DNA from: Pseudomonadota bacterium
Lineage (GTDB): Bacteria > Myxococcota_A > Polyangia > GCA-2747355
Length of the DNA stretch: 49,077 bases
Reading direction: 5' to 3'
Assembly: GCA_016702545.1 (NCBI GenBank)
Contig: JADJDT010000012.1
Location: forward strand, 1 to 49,077
Part shown: in pieces, positions 29,240-38,815 of the stretch
Position numbering within the stretch: position 1 is the first letter of the stretch
Layout: each line of letters opens with the position of its first letter
Notes under the pieces: generated by a model
Told to the model about the DNA's origin: nothing
The model's input: the letters and a program-made list of their open reading frames with translations, nothing else
Database searches by the model: none
Translations under genes and position numbers: made by a program

Positions 29240-29360
29240 GTTGAAAGCAGGCGAATCGGCAAACGCGGACGACCGCGCGCACCGGGCCTACATCGGGAAC
29301 GAGCGGGGAGCGCATGCCACAGGGTGGGGTGCGGGGGCCCCGCCCATGGCCTGGCTGAAA

Positions 29361-29828
29361 CTACGGCTGTGGGGCAGCCAGCTCGTCGCGCACCAGGCGG
29401 TTGACCAGCGCGCCGTCGACGGCGTCCTTGTGCTGCTTCAAGACCTGGCCGGTGACGCGGCCTGCGGCCTGCGCACCGGTCACGCCCAGCTCGGCGATGA
29501 TGCCGCGCACCAGCGCGCGCGTCGCTGCTTCGTCGAGCTTCTTGGGCAGCCAGCGCCCGAGGTACTCGACCTCGAAGGCCAACCCCTCGGCCATCGCCTG
29601 CGCGCGTGGCCCCAGGGCCGCGTACTCGTCCCGCGCCTTCTGCATCTTCTTGACGTAGGCCGCGATCACGCGCTGGTAGAACGCATCGTCCACTGGCTCG
29701 CTGAAGCCCGGTGCCGTCTTGACCACCGCGGCCTCGCTCTCGACCTGCCGCAGGGCGGCGAGGCGCTGCTGGTCCTTGCTCCGCATCGCCTCGCGCAGCT
29801 CGGCGCGCAGCTCCTCATGAATGCTCAT
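29361..29828 (-). CDS. yqeY: GatB/YqeY domain protein
   Basis: The 155-residue product is all-helical: LRAELREAMRSKDQQRLAAL at the start, EVEYLGRWLPKKLDEAATRA in the middle, then MGVT-like ELGVTGAQAAGRVTGQVLKQ and VDGALVNRLVRDEL at the end, where YqeY proteins carry the domain also found at the C-terminus of GatB. The domain binds tRNA in the amidotransferase complex; free-standing YqeY has no proven function. Family length is about 150, so it is complete. Confidence 0.9.
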   Translation of the reverse strand: MSIHEELRAELREAMRSKDQQRLAALRQVESEAAVVKTAPGFSEPVDDAFYQRVIAAYVKKMQKARDEYAALGPRAQAMAEGLAFEVEYLGRWLPKKLDEAATRALVRGIIAELGVTGAQAAGRVTGQVLKQHKDAVDGALVNRLVRDELAAPQP

Positions 29829-30066
29829 CGTCCTTCACCTTCCCGCCGGGCCGCCGCGGACCCCGCGCCCGCGGAGCTTGCGCGAGCGTCGGCGGCCGGT
29901 CAACGGCTCAGCGCGGACACGGCGTGGGCGTCCGCCCGGCGGCGGCTCGACCACACTCCGGGGCTGGCCCTAAGGGCGCCGCGCCCCTGGTTTGACCGGC
30001 CCGGGCCTCCGTGTCATAGACCCTCGCGCCGGGCCTCTGGCGCCCTTTCTAGCGAGGAGCAACCTG

Positions 30067-30933
30067 ATGCGAGCAACCGCCCTTCGAACGAGCTTCGGAC
30101 TGATGCTGACCGCCGCGCTGCTGCTGAGCCTCGGCGCGTGCAAGAAGAAGGACGGCGCCACGCCGACGGCCGGCCCGATCGCCGTCGGCGGCGCCCAGCC
30201 GCAAGGCGCTACCGCAGGCGGCGCTCAGGCTGGTGCCGCGGCGATCGCCGGGAGCATTACCGAGACGATGGACGCCGGCGCGTATACCTACCTCAAGCTG
30301 GCCACGAGCAAGGGCGAGGTCTGGGCGGCCGTGCGCAAGACGAAGGTCAGCGTCGGTCAGCAGGCCACGGTGACGCAGGCGATGCTGATGTCCGACTTCG
30401 AGAGCCCGACCCTCAAGCGCAAGTTCGAGCGGATCTACTTCGGCGCCCTCGCTGGTGCCGCGGCGTCGCACCCGTCGCAGGGGGGCCCAATGGGCGGCCC
30501 GATGGGCGGCATGATGGGCAAGGGTCACGGGGGCACGCAGGGGATGCCGAGCGCCGGCGACCTGCAGGTGGCCCACGGCCGCGTCGGCAACGCCGCGAAG
30601 TTGACGCTGGCTCGGCCGCTGCCCAAGGCCGAGGGCGCCAACGCCTACACGATCGCCGAGCTCTACGCGCAGCGCGCGGCGCTGGCCGGCAAGGCCGTAC
30701 GGGTCCGCGGTCAGGTCACCAAGTTCAACGCCGAGATCATGGGGCGCAACTGGGTTCACCTGCAGGACGGCAGCGGCTCGAGCGAGCGGGACGACTTCGA
30801 CCTGACCGTCACCACCAAGGACACGGCCCAGCCGGGTCAGGTGGTGCTCGTCCAGGGCCTCGTGCAGCGGGACCGCGACTTCGGCGCCGGCTACCGCTAC
30901 ACCGTGATCGTGGAAGGCGCCACGCTCAAGTAG
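30067..30933 (+). CDS. lipoprotein with OB-fold-like C-terminal domain
   Basis: AGGAG precedes ATG 30067, and the 288-residue product begins with a lipoprotein signal (LLLSLGAC, then KKKDG). After an Ala/Gly-rich linker a first beta-rich module reads GSITETMDAGAYTYLKLATS and VWAAVRKTKVSVGQQATV. A Gly/Met-rich linker (GGPMGGPMGGMMGKGHGG) follows, then a second module: LAGKAVRVRGQVTKFNAEIM, GRNWVHLQDGSG, DFDLTVTTKD, GQVVLVQGLVQRDRDFGAGY. The second resembles OB-fold periplasmic proteins such as NrfJ-type nrf accessory proteins. nrfHA is 18 kb away, so that link is weak. It is probably attached to a membrane facing the periplasm. Confidence 0.75.
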   Translation: MRATALRTSFGLMLTAALLLSLGACKKKDGATPTAGPIAVGGAQPQGATAGGAQAGAAAIAGSITETMDAGAYTYLKLATSKGEVWAAVRKTKVSVGQQATVTQAMLMSDFESPTLKRKFERIYFGALAGAAASHPSQGGPMGGPMGGMMGKGHGGTQGMPSAGDLQVAHGRVGNAAKLTLARPLPKAEGANAYTIAELYAQRAALAGKAVRVRGQVTKFNAEIMGRNWVHLQDGSGSSERDDFDLTVTTKDTAQPGQVVLVQGLVQRDRDFGAGYRYTVIVEGATLK

Positions 30934-30981
30934 GCCGCGTCGGCGAGTAGGCTGCGTCGGCGAGTAGGCCGCGCCGGCCAC
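30931..30981 (+). repeat. 17-bp tandem repeat beginning at a stop codon
   Basis: TAGGCCGCGTCGGCGAG, TAGGCTGCGTCGGCGAG and TAGGCCGCGCCGGCCAC follow each other with a 17-bp period. The first TAG is the stop codon of the lipoprotein gene. The array therefore gives stops in all three frames and may have arisen by slippage. Confidence 0.75.
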
Positions 30982-31139
30982 CGCGCAGGGCCTGCCGGCC
31001 CGCGCCGGAACGCTCGCGGGGACGGCCCGCCCTGCTGCGCGGGGGGCGACCCGGCGTCGTGCCGTCCCCGGGGAATGCACGCCGGCGCACCCGGGTTGTG
31101 GCCTCGACGGCTTCATCGCTTCACCCCGGGAGGTTCTTC

Positions 31140-32588
<1,449 letters not shown>

Positions 32589-32637
32589 CCTCGAGTTCGT
32601 GGTTCACGACCAGGGGCAAGGCCCCAGAGGAGGTCAG

Positions 32638-32955
32638 ATGCAGCTCGACACCACGTATCGCGGACTCAGCGCCGCCGAGTCCGCCACCGCCACTCGGATG
32701 CTGGAGAAGTTCTCGCCGCGCCTCGTCAGGCTGCTCGACGAGCCCAGCTCGCTGCGGGCCGTCGTCGAGAACGGCGCCGAGATGACGGTCACGCTGACGG
32801 TCAGCCAACGCCGCGGTGATCTGACCGCGAGCACCGGAGATCGCGAGCTCGCGCCCGCGATCTCTGACGCCTGCGACAAGCTGCGCGCGCAGCTCGTGCG
32901 CCAGCGCCACCGGCGCGAGGCCGAGCGCCATCGCGCCACCGGCGGCACTGAGTAG
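32638..32955 (+). CDS. hpf: ribosome hibernation factor (HPF/YfiA, S30AE family)
   Basis: A strong AGAGGAGG precedes ATG 32638. The 105-residue product has the beta-alpha-beta-beta-beta-alpha layout of the S30AE family: MQLDTTYRGLSAAESATATR, LEKFSPRLVRLLDEPSSLRA, EMTVTLTVSQRRGDLTAS, then AISDACDKLRAQLVRQRHRR with a basic tail. These proteins bind the 30S decoding centre and stall ribosomes in starvation. It is of the short form without the dimerisation domain. The match is by structure-like pattern and length rather than strict motifs. Confidence 0.75.
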   Translation: MQLDTTYRGLSAAESATATRMLEKFSPRLVRLLDEPSSLRAVVENGAEMTVTLTVSQRRGDLTASTGDRELAPAISDACDKLRAQLVRQRHRREAERHRATGGTE

Positions 32956-33054
32956 CCGCCCCACGTCCCGCGACCTGCCCGCCGCCGATTGACCACCTCC
33001 CCTGCCGCTGCCAAGATCCAAGGGCCTCCGCGCCCGCCGGCCGGCGGCGAATGC

Positions 33055-34176
33055 ATGCTTCACCGCACCCGCGCAGCGCAGCCTCGATCGATCCACGGAC
33101 TGGCCGCGTGCCTGCTGCTTTGGAGCGCCTGCTCCTCGGGGCCGCCGCCGGCCGGGGGCCTCGGTGAGCGCTGCAGCGCCGCGCGCCGCTGCGCCTACCC
33201 GCTGCAATGCCGCGACAGCGTATGCGCGCCGGGAAACCTGACCCAGGATGGATCGCTGGTCTTCGGCGACGGCGGGCTGCGGCCCGAGGCCCGCACCTTG
33301 GACGCCGCGCTGCGGCGCGAGGGCGGCGCGCTGGGCTGCGACGGCGGAGGCTGCGCCGCGTCGGTCACGATCGTCGCCGACGCGGCCGGACGCCGCTGGT
33401 CCAACGGCACCCTGGCGGCGTCGTGCAGCGGCTACCGCCGACCGACGCCTCCCTACCGCTACGAGGGGGCCGTCGGCGACGGCCTCTACGCCGTGCAGCC
33501 GCCGGGGCAGGGCGCCCTGCAGGTGCAGTGCGACATGCAGACCGCTGGCGGCGGCTGGACGCTGGTGCAGCGCACGGTCTGGTCCTGGACGGCCTCGCAG
33601 ACGCTGATGACGGGCTTCGCGGCGTTCTGGGAGCAGACGATCGGCGACGTCGGCGCGCTCAGCGGCGCCTGGCGCGCTGCCGGCAAGCTATGGCTGGCCT
33701 GGAACGTCGACCGCGAGCTGCTGATGGCCTACACGCCCCGCAAGGCCGCTACCGGCAATTCCTGCGGCACGCTCTTCTACCGCGGCACCAGCGCCGTACT
33801 GACCGGCGATGCGGCGCAGAAGGTGATGACCCTCGGTGGCCTCCAGGGCCTGCCGGGCTTCGACAGCTCCGTGTTCTCGCTCTCGACCACCGACTCGGGG
33901 CCCGCGGCGAGCACCTGCGTGACCGCGGCCAGCGCCGTGCCGTGGTTCTACACCGCCTGCTGCTCGAGCTGCCCGACCTATCTGGGAGGCTACTGGAGCG
34001 ACGAGCCCCGTCCGATGGTCGGCTTCATCGGCGCCACGGCGGACCTCAACGGGCACACGGCGGCCGAGGCCTGCGGCGCCGATGCCGCGATCAAGAGCGT
34101 CGAGACCGGCGACGCGAGCAATCCGCTCGGTCACGCCTTCTACGGCCTCAACCGGCTCGAGGTCTACCTGCGCTGA
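33055..34176 (+). CDS. secreted/lipoprotein with fibrinogen-like C-terminal domain
   Basis: ATG 33055 gives an N-terminal hydrophobic segment ending in a Cys (LAACLLLWSAC, then SSGPPP), a likely lipoprotein signal. A small Cys-rich module follows (GERCSAARRCAYPLQCRDSV). The C-terminal 250 residues match bacterial fibrinogen-like domains: GLYAVQPPGQGALQVQCDMQ, GGGWTLVQRTVW, GFAAFWEQTIGDV, WLAWNVDRELLMAYT, and NRLEVYLR at the end. GGGWTLVQR is the most conserved fibrinogen-C motif. Such domains bind glycans or proteins in animals; bacterial ones are mostly uncharacterised and occur in Myxococcota. Its last 29 bp overlap the convergent kinase gene. Confidence 0.78.
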   Translation: MLHRTRAAQPRSIHGLAACLLLWSACSSGPPPAGGLGERCSAARRCAYPLQCRDSVCAPGNLTQDGSLVFGDGGLRPEARTLDAALRREGGALGCDGGGCAASVTIVADAAGRRWSNGTLAASCSGYRRPTPPYRYEGAVGDGLYAVQPPGQGALQVQCDMQTAGGGWTLVQRTVWSWTASQTLMTGFAAFWEQTIGDVGALSGAWRAAGKLWLAWNVDRELLMAYTPRKAATGNSCGTLFYRGTSAVLTGDAAQKVMTLGGLQGLPGFDSSVFSLSTTDSGPAASTCVTAASAVPWFYTACCSSCPTYLGGYWSDEPRPMVGFIGATADLNGHTAAEACGADAAIKSVETGDASNPLGHAFYGLNRLEVYLR

Positions 34177-35260
34177 GGGGCCCGCCGCCGCGCAGCTCCG
34201 GGACGTGGCGCCCGAGCAGCTCGGCCAGCCCTGCCAGCTCCGGCAGCCGAGCCAGCGCCTGCGCCACGTAGCGTAGCGAGAGCGGGATGAAGGGTAGGAA
34301 GCTCGGGTTGCCGCGCACGCGCTCGATGAAGACGAAGCGTCCGGCGTCCTTGAGCTTGCGCTGCACCGTTTGCAGCCAGAACATGCGCTCCAGCTCGGCG
34401 CGGGTGACGGACACCGGCGCCTGCGCCTGGTAGTGCGCGAGCAGCTCCTCGACCAGTGGCAGGCCGAGATCGAGGTACGAATCGCGGAGCAGCCCGACCA
34501 GGTCGTAGACCAGCGGGCCGATCAGCGCGTCCTGGAAGTCGAGCAGCCGCAGGCGCGGCACGCCGCTCGGCGTGGTCTGCAGCATCAGGTTGCGGCTCTG
34601 GTAGTCGCGGTGCACCCAGGCCGTCGGCAACGCCACCAGCAGCTCCACGAGCCGATCGAAGTGGCCCTCGAGCGCGCCGCGTTCGGCGGCGCTGAGGCGC
34701 ACGCCGCGCTGCGCCTCGAGCAGCCACTCGCGGAAGTGATCGAGCTCCCAGCGCAGCAGGGCAGCGTCGAAGCGCCGCTGGAAGCAAATGCAGTCCTGCG
34801 GACCGACCGCCGCGTAGCGTTGCAGCGCCAGCAGCAGGTCGATCGCCTCGCGGTAGATGCGCCCGCGCGCGGCGTCGTCGGCCTCGGCCACGTACGCGCC
34901 CAGCGTCACGTCGCCGAGATCCTCGAGCAACAGCAGGCCCTCCTCGCGCAGGTAGTCGTGGATCACCGGCACCGGCAGGCCGCCGGCCGCGAGGAAGCGC
35001 TGCAGCTCGTAGAAGGGCAGCTCGCGCGGTCGCTCGGCGCCGCTGGCCTCGTCCGAGCGCAGCGGATCGGCGGGTAGCTCCATCACGATCAGGGTCCGCG
35101 GGGGCGTCTCGTGGCTGCCTACGCGGTGATAGATCCGCGTCGAGGCGTCCCCCACCAGACGGGTGATCGTGAAGGCCCGCGGGCCCCATAGCTGCTGGAG
35201 CGGCGCCGCCAGCGCGACGCGCAGCTGCTCGGGCGTCTTGGGCTGCGCGCTTGAGGCCAT
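34148..35260 (-). CDS. aminoglycoside-phosphotransferase-fold sugar kinase (AmgK-like)
   Basis: The 370-residue protein shows the APH kinase pattern: FTITRLVGDASTRIYHRV (nucleotide loop), TLIVMELP, GLLLLEDLGDVTL (hinge), AWVHRDYQSRNLML (Brenner motif with catalytic Asp) and LRLLDFQDALIGPLVYDLVG (metal-binding Asp). The ASTR...YYRV start, HRDYQSRNLM and DFQDA are those of AmgK-type kinases, which phosphorylate N-acetylmuramate/N-acetylglucosamine at C1 in cell wall recycling. The usual murU partner is not adjacent. It is divergent from rsmG across a 27-bp gap, so the promoters overlap. Confidence 0.82.
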   Translation of the reverse strand: MASSAQPKTPEQLRVALAAPLQQLWGPRAFTITRLVGDASTRIYHRVGSHETPPRTLIVMELPADPLRSDEASGAERPRELPFYELQRFLAAGGLPVPVIHDYLREEGLLLLEDLGDVTLGAYVAEADDAARGRIYREAIDLLLALQRYAAVGPQDCICFQRRFDAALLRWELDHFREWLLEAQRGVRLSAAERGALEGHFDRLVELLVALPTAWVHRDYQSRNLMLQTTPSGVPRLRLLDFQDALIGPLVYDLVGLLRDSYLDLGLPLVEELLAHYQAQAPVSVTRAELERMFWLQTVQRKLKDAGRFVFIERVRGNPSFLPFIPLSLRYVAQALARLPELAGLAELLGRHVPELRGGGPLSAGRPRAG

Positions 35261-35287
35261 CGGTCGGGCGACTATACAGTCGAGGGT

Positions 35288-35947
35288 ATGGTCGACTCAA
35301 CGCCACCGGCGCTGCTGCGTGCGATTCGGAGTGAGGCCGAGCGGCTACGGCACCCGCTGGAGCACGCGCAGGCCGAGCGCTTGGGACGGCTGCTGCAGCT
35401 GCTCTCCCACTGGGCGCAGCGCATCCGGCTCACGGGCAGCGCCGATTCGGAGCAACTGGTGCGGCGGCACCTGGCCGACGCGCTGATGCTGGCCGCCGCG
35501 CTGCCGCTGCAGCGCACCCAGCACTGTCTCGATGTGGGCAGCGGCGGGGGGCTGCCCGCGCTGCCGACGGCGGTGCTGCGACCCGAGCTGGAGATCACGC
35601 TGGTCGAGCCCCAGCAGCGCAAGTGCGCCTTTCTACGCACCGCCATCCACGCGCTGGCGCTCGAGGGCTGCCGCGTGTTGCAGCAGCGCCTGGAGCAGGC
35701 CTCGCTCGGCCCAATCAACGTCGCGTGGTCGCTGGCCACGTTCTCCCCCGACGAATGGCTGCGGCGCGCGTTGCCGCTGCTGGCACCGGGTGGGCTCGCC
35801 GTGGCCTTCGTGGTGCGACCCGAGGTCGTGGCCGCGCCCCCGGCCGGGCTGGTGCTCTGCGCCACGCACCGCTACACGCTGGCCGACGACACGCCGCGCG
35901 CCTTGCTCGTGCTGCGCCGCGAGGAGGCTGCCGATGCTCGAGACTGA
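35288..35947 (+). CDS. rsmG: RsmG, 16S rRNA guanine-N7 methyltransferase
   Basis: The 219-residue product (usual length about 210) has the RsmG landmarks. LLSHWAQRIRLTGSADSEQL matches the family pattern W-n-x-x-x-n-L-T near the start. LVRRHLADALMLAAAL follows, then CLDVGSGGGLPALPTAVLRP, the SAM loop with GSGxGxPG replaced by GSGGGLPA, and ITLVEPQQRKCAFLR, whose Glu binds the SAM ribose. RsmG methylates G527 of 16S rRNA; its loss gives low-level streptomycin resistance. Its 3' end overlaps the aldolase gene by 14 bp, so the two are co-transcribed. Confidence 0.9.
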   Translation: MVDSTPPALLRAIRSEAERLRHPLEHAQAERLGRLLQLLSHWAQRIRLTGSADSEQLVRRHLADALMLAAALPLQRTQHCLDVGSGGGLPALPTAVLRPELEITLVEPQQRKCAFLRTAIHALALEGCRVLQQRLEQASLGPINVAWSLATFSPDEWLRRALPLLAPGGLAVAFVVRPEVVAAPPAGLVLCATHRYTLADDTPRALLVLRREEAADARD

Positions 35948-36611
35948 GGGCGTCACCCGCTTCCGTGCGTTGCATCAGGAGGGCCCGCTCGACGAGGCGG
36001 GCGCAGCTCAGGCCGCGCCTGCGCTGCTCGCCTGGCGCCGGCTGCTGCACCAGCTCGCCCTGATCGGCCAGCAACCGCAGCGCTATGGCGGCCTGGGCTT
36101 CGGTAACGTCAGCGTCCGGCTGGGGCCCCCGCGCGCGGCCCCCGGCTCACGACCCTTCCTGATCACGGGCACGCAGACCGGCGCGCCCGAGCGCCTGCCC
36201 GTCGACCAGCTCTGCGTCGTCACGCGCTACGAGCTCCAGCACAATGCCGTGCACAGTCGCGGTCCCGTGCGGCCCTCGTCGGAGGCGCTGACGCACGGCG
36301 CGATCTACGACCTGTCCGCGCGCATCGGCGCGGTGCTGCACGTCCACAGCCCGGTGCTCTGGCAGCAAGCCAGGGCGCTGGGCCTGCCGCAGACCCCCGC
36401 CGACGTCGCGTACGGCACGGTCGAGATGGCGCGGGCGGTGCAGCGGCTCGACGACGCCACCGAGCACGCTGGGCCACGCGCCCGGGCGCGGGTGTGGGTG
36501 ATGGCAGGCCACGAGGACGGCGTGATTGCCTGGGGACGCGACCTCGACCAGGCCGGGGCAGCGCTGCTCTGCGAGCTCGCGCGCGCCTACGCGCTGCCGA
36601 TGGGCTCGTAA
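35934..36611 (+). CDS. class II aldolase/adducin family protein
   Basis: GAGGAGG within the end of rsmG precedes ATG 35934; the product has 225 residues. Family features: LLHQLALIGQQPQRYGGLGFGNVSVR (substrate loop G-x-G-N-x-S), FLITGTQTGAPERLP, VRPSSEALTHGAIYDLSAR (catalytic Glu) and AVLHVHSPVLW (zinc-binding His pair), with a third His in AGHEDGVIAWG. The family includes fuculose-phosphate aldolase and methylthioribulose-phosphate dehydratase. The exact substrate cannot be read from the sequence. It converges on the PilZ gene. Confidence 0.85.
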   Translation: MLETEGVTRFRALHQEGPLDEAGAAQAAPALLAWRRLLHQLALIGQQPQRYGGLGFGNVSVRLGPPRAAPGSRPFLITGTQTGAPERLPVDQLCVVTRYELQHNAVHSRGPVRPSSEALTHGAIYDLSARIGAVLHVHSPVLWQQARALGLPQTPADVAYGTVEMARAVQRLDDATEHAGPRARARVWVMAGHEDGVIAWGRDLDQAGAALLCELARAYALPMGS

Positions 36612-36639
36612 CCACAGCTTGGCGTAGTCGTTCGCGCGA

Positions 36640-37242
36640 CTACCCTAGGCGCAGCAGCACGGCCCAGACCACGGCGCCCACCAGCAGCAGGCCCACGGCG
36701 ACCTGAACCACGAGCCACCGGCGCTCGCGGCGCGCGGCCGCGGCCCTGGCACCAGGCGAGGTCATGGCCGGCAGGAACATGTGCCCATCGAGGCCGTCGC
36801 CCGCCTCTCCGGGCGACCAGGTGCCGGATTCGCAGAAGGGGTCGATGGCCAGCGCGGAGAGGCCCGAGGGCTCGGTGCGGGTGCGCAGGCGCGTCACCAG
36901 CGTGTTGATCGCGCCGCGCAGCGCTGCGGTCAGCTCCTCGAACTGCAGCCCCATCCCGCTCGGTCGGCCCCCGTCAGGATCGGGCTGGACCCAGGCGACG
37001 CGACAAGCGACGGCGAGCGGCTCACGCGGCGTGAAGAGCAAGCGGCAGGTGACCCGCTCGCCGACCGCCCGCGGCGCACAGCCGGACACGAAGAGCCCCC
37101 CAACGCTCAGATTGAGCGCCGTCGCTGGCGTCGGCGGCGAGCCGCCGTTCCAATTGAGCGCAACCGGCTCGCTGAGCAGCACGCGCAGCTGCCGACGCCG
37201 TTCGTTTCCTGCATCGAGCATGTCGGGGTCTTGCAGTGTCAT
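36640..37242 (-). CDS. PilZ-domain protein with C-terminal membrane anchor
   Basis: The 200-residue product carries both c-di-GMP-binding motifs of PilZ domains: RxxxR in ERRRQLRV (residues 14-21) and (D/N)xSxxG in NLSVGG (44-49), followed by CRVAWVQPD. A single membrane helix at the end (WLVVQVAVGLLLVGAVVWAV) anchors it, an uncommon place for PilZ domains. The ATG overlaps the TGA of the upstream protease gene in ATGA, so it is translated with that protease. This suggests c-di-GMP control of a surface process, by inference. Confidence 0.88.
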   Translation of the reverse strand: MTLQDPDMLDAGNERRRQLRVLLSEPVALNWNGGSPPTPATALNLSVGGLFVSGCAPRAVGERVTCRLLFTPREPLAVACRVAWVQPDPDGGRPSGMGLQFEELTAALRGAINTLVTRLRTRTEPSGLSALAIDPFCESGTWSPGEAGDGLDGHMFLPAMTSPGARAAAARRERRWLVVQVAVGLLLVGAVVWAVLLRLG

Positions 37243-38636
37243 GCCCGGCGGACGCGAGGGCAACCAGTTTCTTGGCAGCCGTGGGCCGGCCGATCGCGCC
37301 GCCTCGTGGATCGCCGGCGGCGGCGCAGCAGCGCAAGCAACGCGAGGACGCCGAGGCTGAAGGCGCGCGGGGAGGCGGCCCCAGCGGCGCCGACCGCACA
37401 ACCGGCGACCTCGCCCTGCTCTCCGGTGGCGCCACCTTCTACTGCGACACTGGCCTGCGCGCGGTTCCCCACCGCGTCCTGCGCGACAATGACCAGCGTG
37501 TGCGCCCCGGGGGTGAGCTGAACCGGGAAGTCGTAGGGCGCCTGGACGACCCGCCCGGCGGGCTGTCCGTCGAGCAGCAGCACGGCGTCGCGCACGGCGA
37601 CGTTGTCGCGGACGCGCGCCCGCACGATCACGCGGCTGCCGACGGCAACGCCCGTCGCCGGCGTCAGGATCGTGACCTCGGGCGGTAGCGCGTCACCAGT
37701 GACGCCATAGGCCAGCAGCGCTAGGTCACCGCCAGCCGCTGCGCTGATCCAGCCCAGGTAGCTGTCCACGCGCACGGCCCGCCCGTCATCGGTGCAAGGA
37801 CTGCCATCGGCCCCCTTGACAAGGAAGCTGTTGACGCCGATCACGGCCTCCTGGCCCTGCACCGCCGCCAACACCGGACCGCCCGAGTCGCCCAGGCAGA
37901 AGTTACCGCGCCCGGCAGCCGCGCCGACGACGGCCAGCAAGGTCGGCTCGACCGCCGCGACGGCGTTGGTCGTCATGCGCTTGATCCCACCATCGGCCGT
38001 CGCGCTCCCGGTCTGGCCGTAGCCCACCAGAGTGATCGGCTGGCCCAGCGTCGGCGCCTGCGCGCCGACCATCAAGGGCGCCACACCGGGCGCTTGCGGC
38101 AGCCACACCAGCGCCAGGTCTGGGCTGTTGGGCTGGTCGGCGCGGTACTCCGGATGGACCTTGACGGCCTCGACGGCGTAGCGCCGCACGGCCTCGGCAG
38201 CACCGCCCTGGGACGCCCGAGCCGCCGCCGTCGCGGGCAGCGTCAGCTCGAAGGCGAGCTGCGCCGCGTCGACGACGCAGTGGGCCGCCGTCAGCACGGT
38301 GTGGGCGCCCACCAGCGTGCCCGTGCACTGCTCGCGCAGGCCGCCGCGCGTCTGAATCGCCAGCCTCCCGACGGCGGGATGCCCGACATAGGCCGAGCCG
38401 TTGGTGATCGGCTGCACCAGCTCGCCGACCTCGCCCAGCTCCGTCATCGCGGTCCCGTCGCCACCGCAGGCCAGCAGCGCGCCGGCGAGCGTGGGCATCA
38501 GGGCCCGAGCGACGAGCTGCAGGCCAGCCGGGGGCGCGGTTCGTCGCGGGCGCAGCGAGGGGACGAGGCGCCCGGGACGCTGCGCCGCGGGTGGCCGTGA
38601 GGAGGAGGAGGGCGTGAGGGGCTGAATGGCGCGCAT
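37239..38636 (-). CDS. secreted trypsin-like protease with MYXO-CTERM-like tail
   Basis: A hydrophobic segment ends in a lipobox-like LAGALLAC. Starts at 38,636 (465 residues) or 38,498 are possible; the second gives a normal-length signal peptide. The trypsin triad is complete: His in VLTAAHCV, Asp in SPDLALVWL, Ser in CLGDSGGPVLA. An Ig-like domain follows (PPEVTILTPATGVAVGSRVI, DAVLLLDGQPAGRV, GAHTLVIVAQDAVGN). The end (AGCAVGAAGAASPRAF, SLGVLALLALLRRRRR) has the Cys, hydrophobic helix and Arg cluster of MYXO-CTERM sorting tails, a mark of Myxococcota. After the Arg cluster it runs about 20 residues further than usual. Confidence 0.85.
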   Translation of the reverse strand: MRAIQPLTPSSSSRPPAAQRPGRLVPSLRPRRTAPPAGLQLVARALMPTLAGALLACGGDGTAMTELGEVGELVQPITNGSAYVGHPAVGRLAIQTRGGLREQCTGTLVGAHTVLTAAHCVVDAAQLAFELTLPATAAARASQGGAAEAVRRYAVEAVKVHPEYRADQPNSPDLALVWLPQAPGVAPLMVGAQAPTLGQPITLVGYGQTGSATADGGIKRMTTNAVAAVEPTLLAVVGAAAGRGNFCLGDSGGPVLAAVQGQEAVIGVNSFLVKGADGSPCTDDGRAVRVDSYLGWISAAAGGDLALLAYGVTGDALPPEVTILTPATGVAVGSRVIVRARVRDNVAVRDAVLLLDGQPAGRVVQAPYDFPVQLTPGAHTLVIVAQDAVGNRAQASVAVEGGATGEQGEVAGCAVGAAGAASPRAFSLGVLALLALLRRRRRSTRRRDRPAHGCQETGCPRVRRA

Positions 38637-38815
38637 CGTTTGACCGGTTGCCTCGGGTTGCTTGCTCTGCGGCCTGGACACAGCAAGCACAGTGCCAGCG
38701 CCAAGGGGCGCCAGAGACGGCTAAGTTGGCGAAGTTGTGCGAAGCGGCGCGCCCGCGCCGCCGAGCGTCGCGCTCAGCGCGGCGGCAACCGCCCACGAGC
38801 TAGCCGGCCACCGAC

